From NCBI GenBank assembly GCA_022606425.2, contig JAHDVF020001331.1:1-64000 (forward strand): a stretch of DNA of 64,000 bases, read 5' to 3'. The DNA is from Lepidostoma basale (taxonomy: Eukaryota > Arthropoda > Insecta > Trichoptera > Lepidostomatidae). The notes below the pieces were generated by a model that saw only the letters and a program-made list of their open reading frames with translations, did no database searches and was not told the DNA's origin. Of the stretch, positions 63,180 through 64,000 are shown piece by piece. Position 1 is the stretch's first letter. Every line of letters starts with the position of its first letter. The position numbers and the translations under genes were made by a program.

Positions 63180-63510
63180 TACCATTTGAGGACTTCCGAA
63201 ATGAAGACACCGAGGACGATAGTAGGCAAGACACTGAGAGATCGCGCGAGGAACCCCAGAATAAGAGAGATATGTGAGGTTGAGGATATTATAAGATGGA
63301 GCAGACAGCAAAAAAGGGACTGGTACGGTCGTGTTCAAAGAACGGACACCACCAGACTCCCCTATATCGCATTGCATAATCAACCTCATGGGATTCGTCC
63401 TCGTGGAAGACCTCCTAAAAGATGGAAGGACAGCTGGGAATCTACCTCACAGGAGGAGCAATACTCCGGAGAACAGACCACATAGGCCTACAATAAGGAA
63501 GAACAAGAAG
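63180..63510 (+). mobile_element. GAA LINE 3' segment
   Basis: MKTPRTIVGKTLRDRARNPR, REICEVEDIIRWSRQQKRDW, QRTDTTRLPYIALHNQPHGI and RPRGRPPKRWKDSWESTSQE; end AAGGAAGAACAAGAAGAG. Frame 63186-63485 open. Confidence 0.75.
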
Positions 63511-64000
63511 AGTTTTTTAATAGGATAAACGAGAAACGGTTTGTCCTATCTTTCCAGTCAGCTTGAACGACAGTCGTGGTGAATCAAGTGAATATCGCGT
63601 CGCAAGCCCTCCCCCGCACTTTGCGGATGTTGGGTTTATTTTTGAGGAGCGCGTTTTTTCAATGTGCTCATTTGATGAATTACCGCACGTCTAGCGGCAG
63701 CCGATGAGGAGAGTATCCTATGATCCCCCGGCGCTGGGAGCCAAAACGGGCCTTATTCCGGGGTCGGTAGGGGCGCGAGCGGCGTGGCACGGGCATGCAG
63801 CACAGCCGCGTCTGCGACCGGTATCAAAGAATTGTTAGTGATTTCATTAAAACCATAGCTAGAGGCTTGAAAATGTTTATATTACATCATTATAATGTAA
63901 AAATGTGGAACTTTAACGCTTTAAACGCAATTGAAGATACTCTGTGAATGGAGCTTTCATTTTTTTTATTACGTTACTACAATAGAACGTCGATTATCCG
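63511..64000. other. Unrecognised; GC-rich island at 63590-63830
   Basis: GC-rich block (CAAGCCCTCCCCCGCACTTT ... GATCCCCCGGCGCTGGGAGC ... GGTAGGGGCGCGAGCGGCGT) in an AT-rich setting. No ORF or RNA I can identify. Confidence 0.35.

Overview
This 64 kb window is eukaryotic, almost certainly arthropod and probably insect DNA. Lepidoptera is my best guess from the mix of LINE C-termini, but that is inference. I find no convincing host gene. Nearly everything recognisable is a transposable element or a decayed piece of one, often nested. That fits heterochromatin, a TE-rich sex chromosome or an old insertion cluster.

Layout. 1-1.3 kb: a truncated BEL/Pao-type gag. 1.3-6.6 kb: a nearly complete jockey-clade LINE, with GC-rich 5' monomers, ORF1 with three zinc knuckles, and ORF2 (endonuclease + reverse transcriptase) broken by one frameshift. 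6.6-47 kb and 48.7-64 kb: AT-rich DNA packed with 3' ends of several LINE families, tRNA-derived SINEs, palindromic elements and hAT-type non-autonomous elements. 47.43-48.74 kb: an apparently intact mariner transposon with perfect 31-bp terminal repeats, TA flanks and an open 353-codon transposase.

Names used below. 'TTAG LINE' is the dominant family (about 50 fragments). Its C-terminus carries GRPRKTWHDQINQ- and NRRACMTRCMNVEEARE-like blocks, it ends in a short hairpin, GGCGTGATGG and usually (TTAG)n, and insertions give 9-12 bp target duplications. 'GAA LINEs' are several RTE-like families ending in (GAA)n. 'TTTGA LINE' ends in (TTTGA)n. 'TAA LINE' ends in (TAA)n. 'L2-like' pieces carry an AFAVAGPSAWNNLP motif. 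Clade names for all but jockey are tentative.

The most interesting signals are: hammerhead-ribozyme-like motifs in Penelope-type repeats, some arranged as large palindromes; a chimeric short element at two loci that has captured the TTAG LINE 3' end; a 3' hairpin in the TTAG LINE whose loop varies within the UNCG class; tail heterogeneity; head-to-head LINE pairs; and many nested insertions whose order can be read from target duplications.
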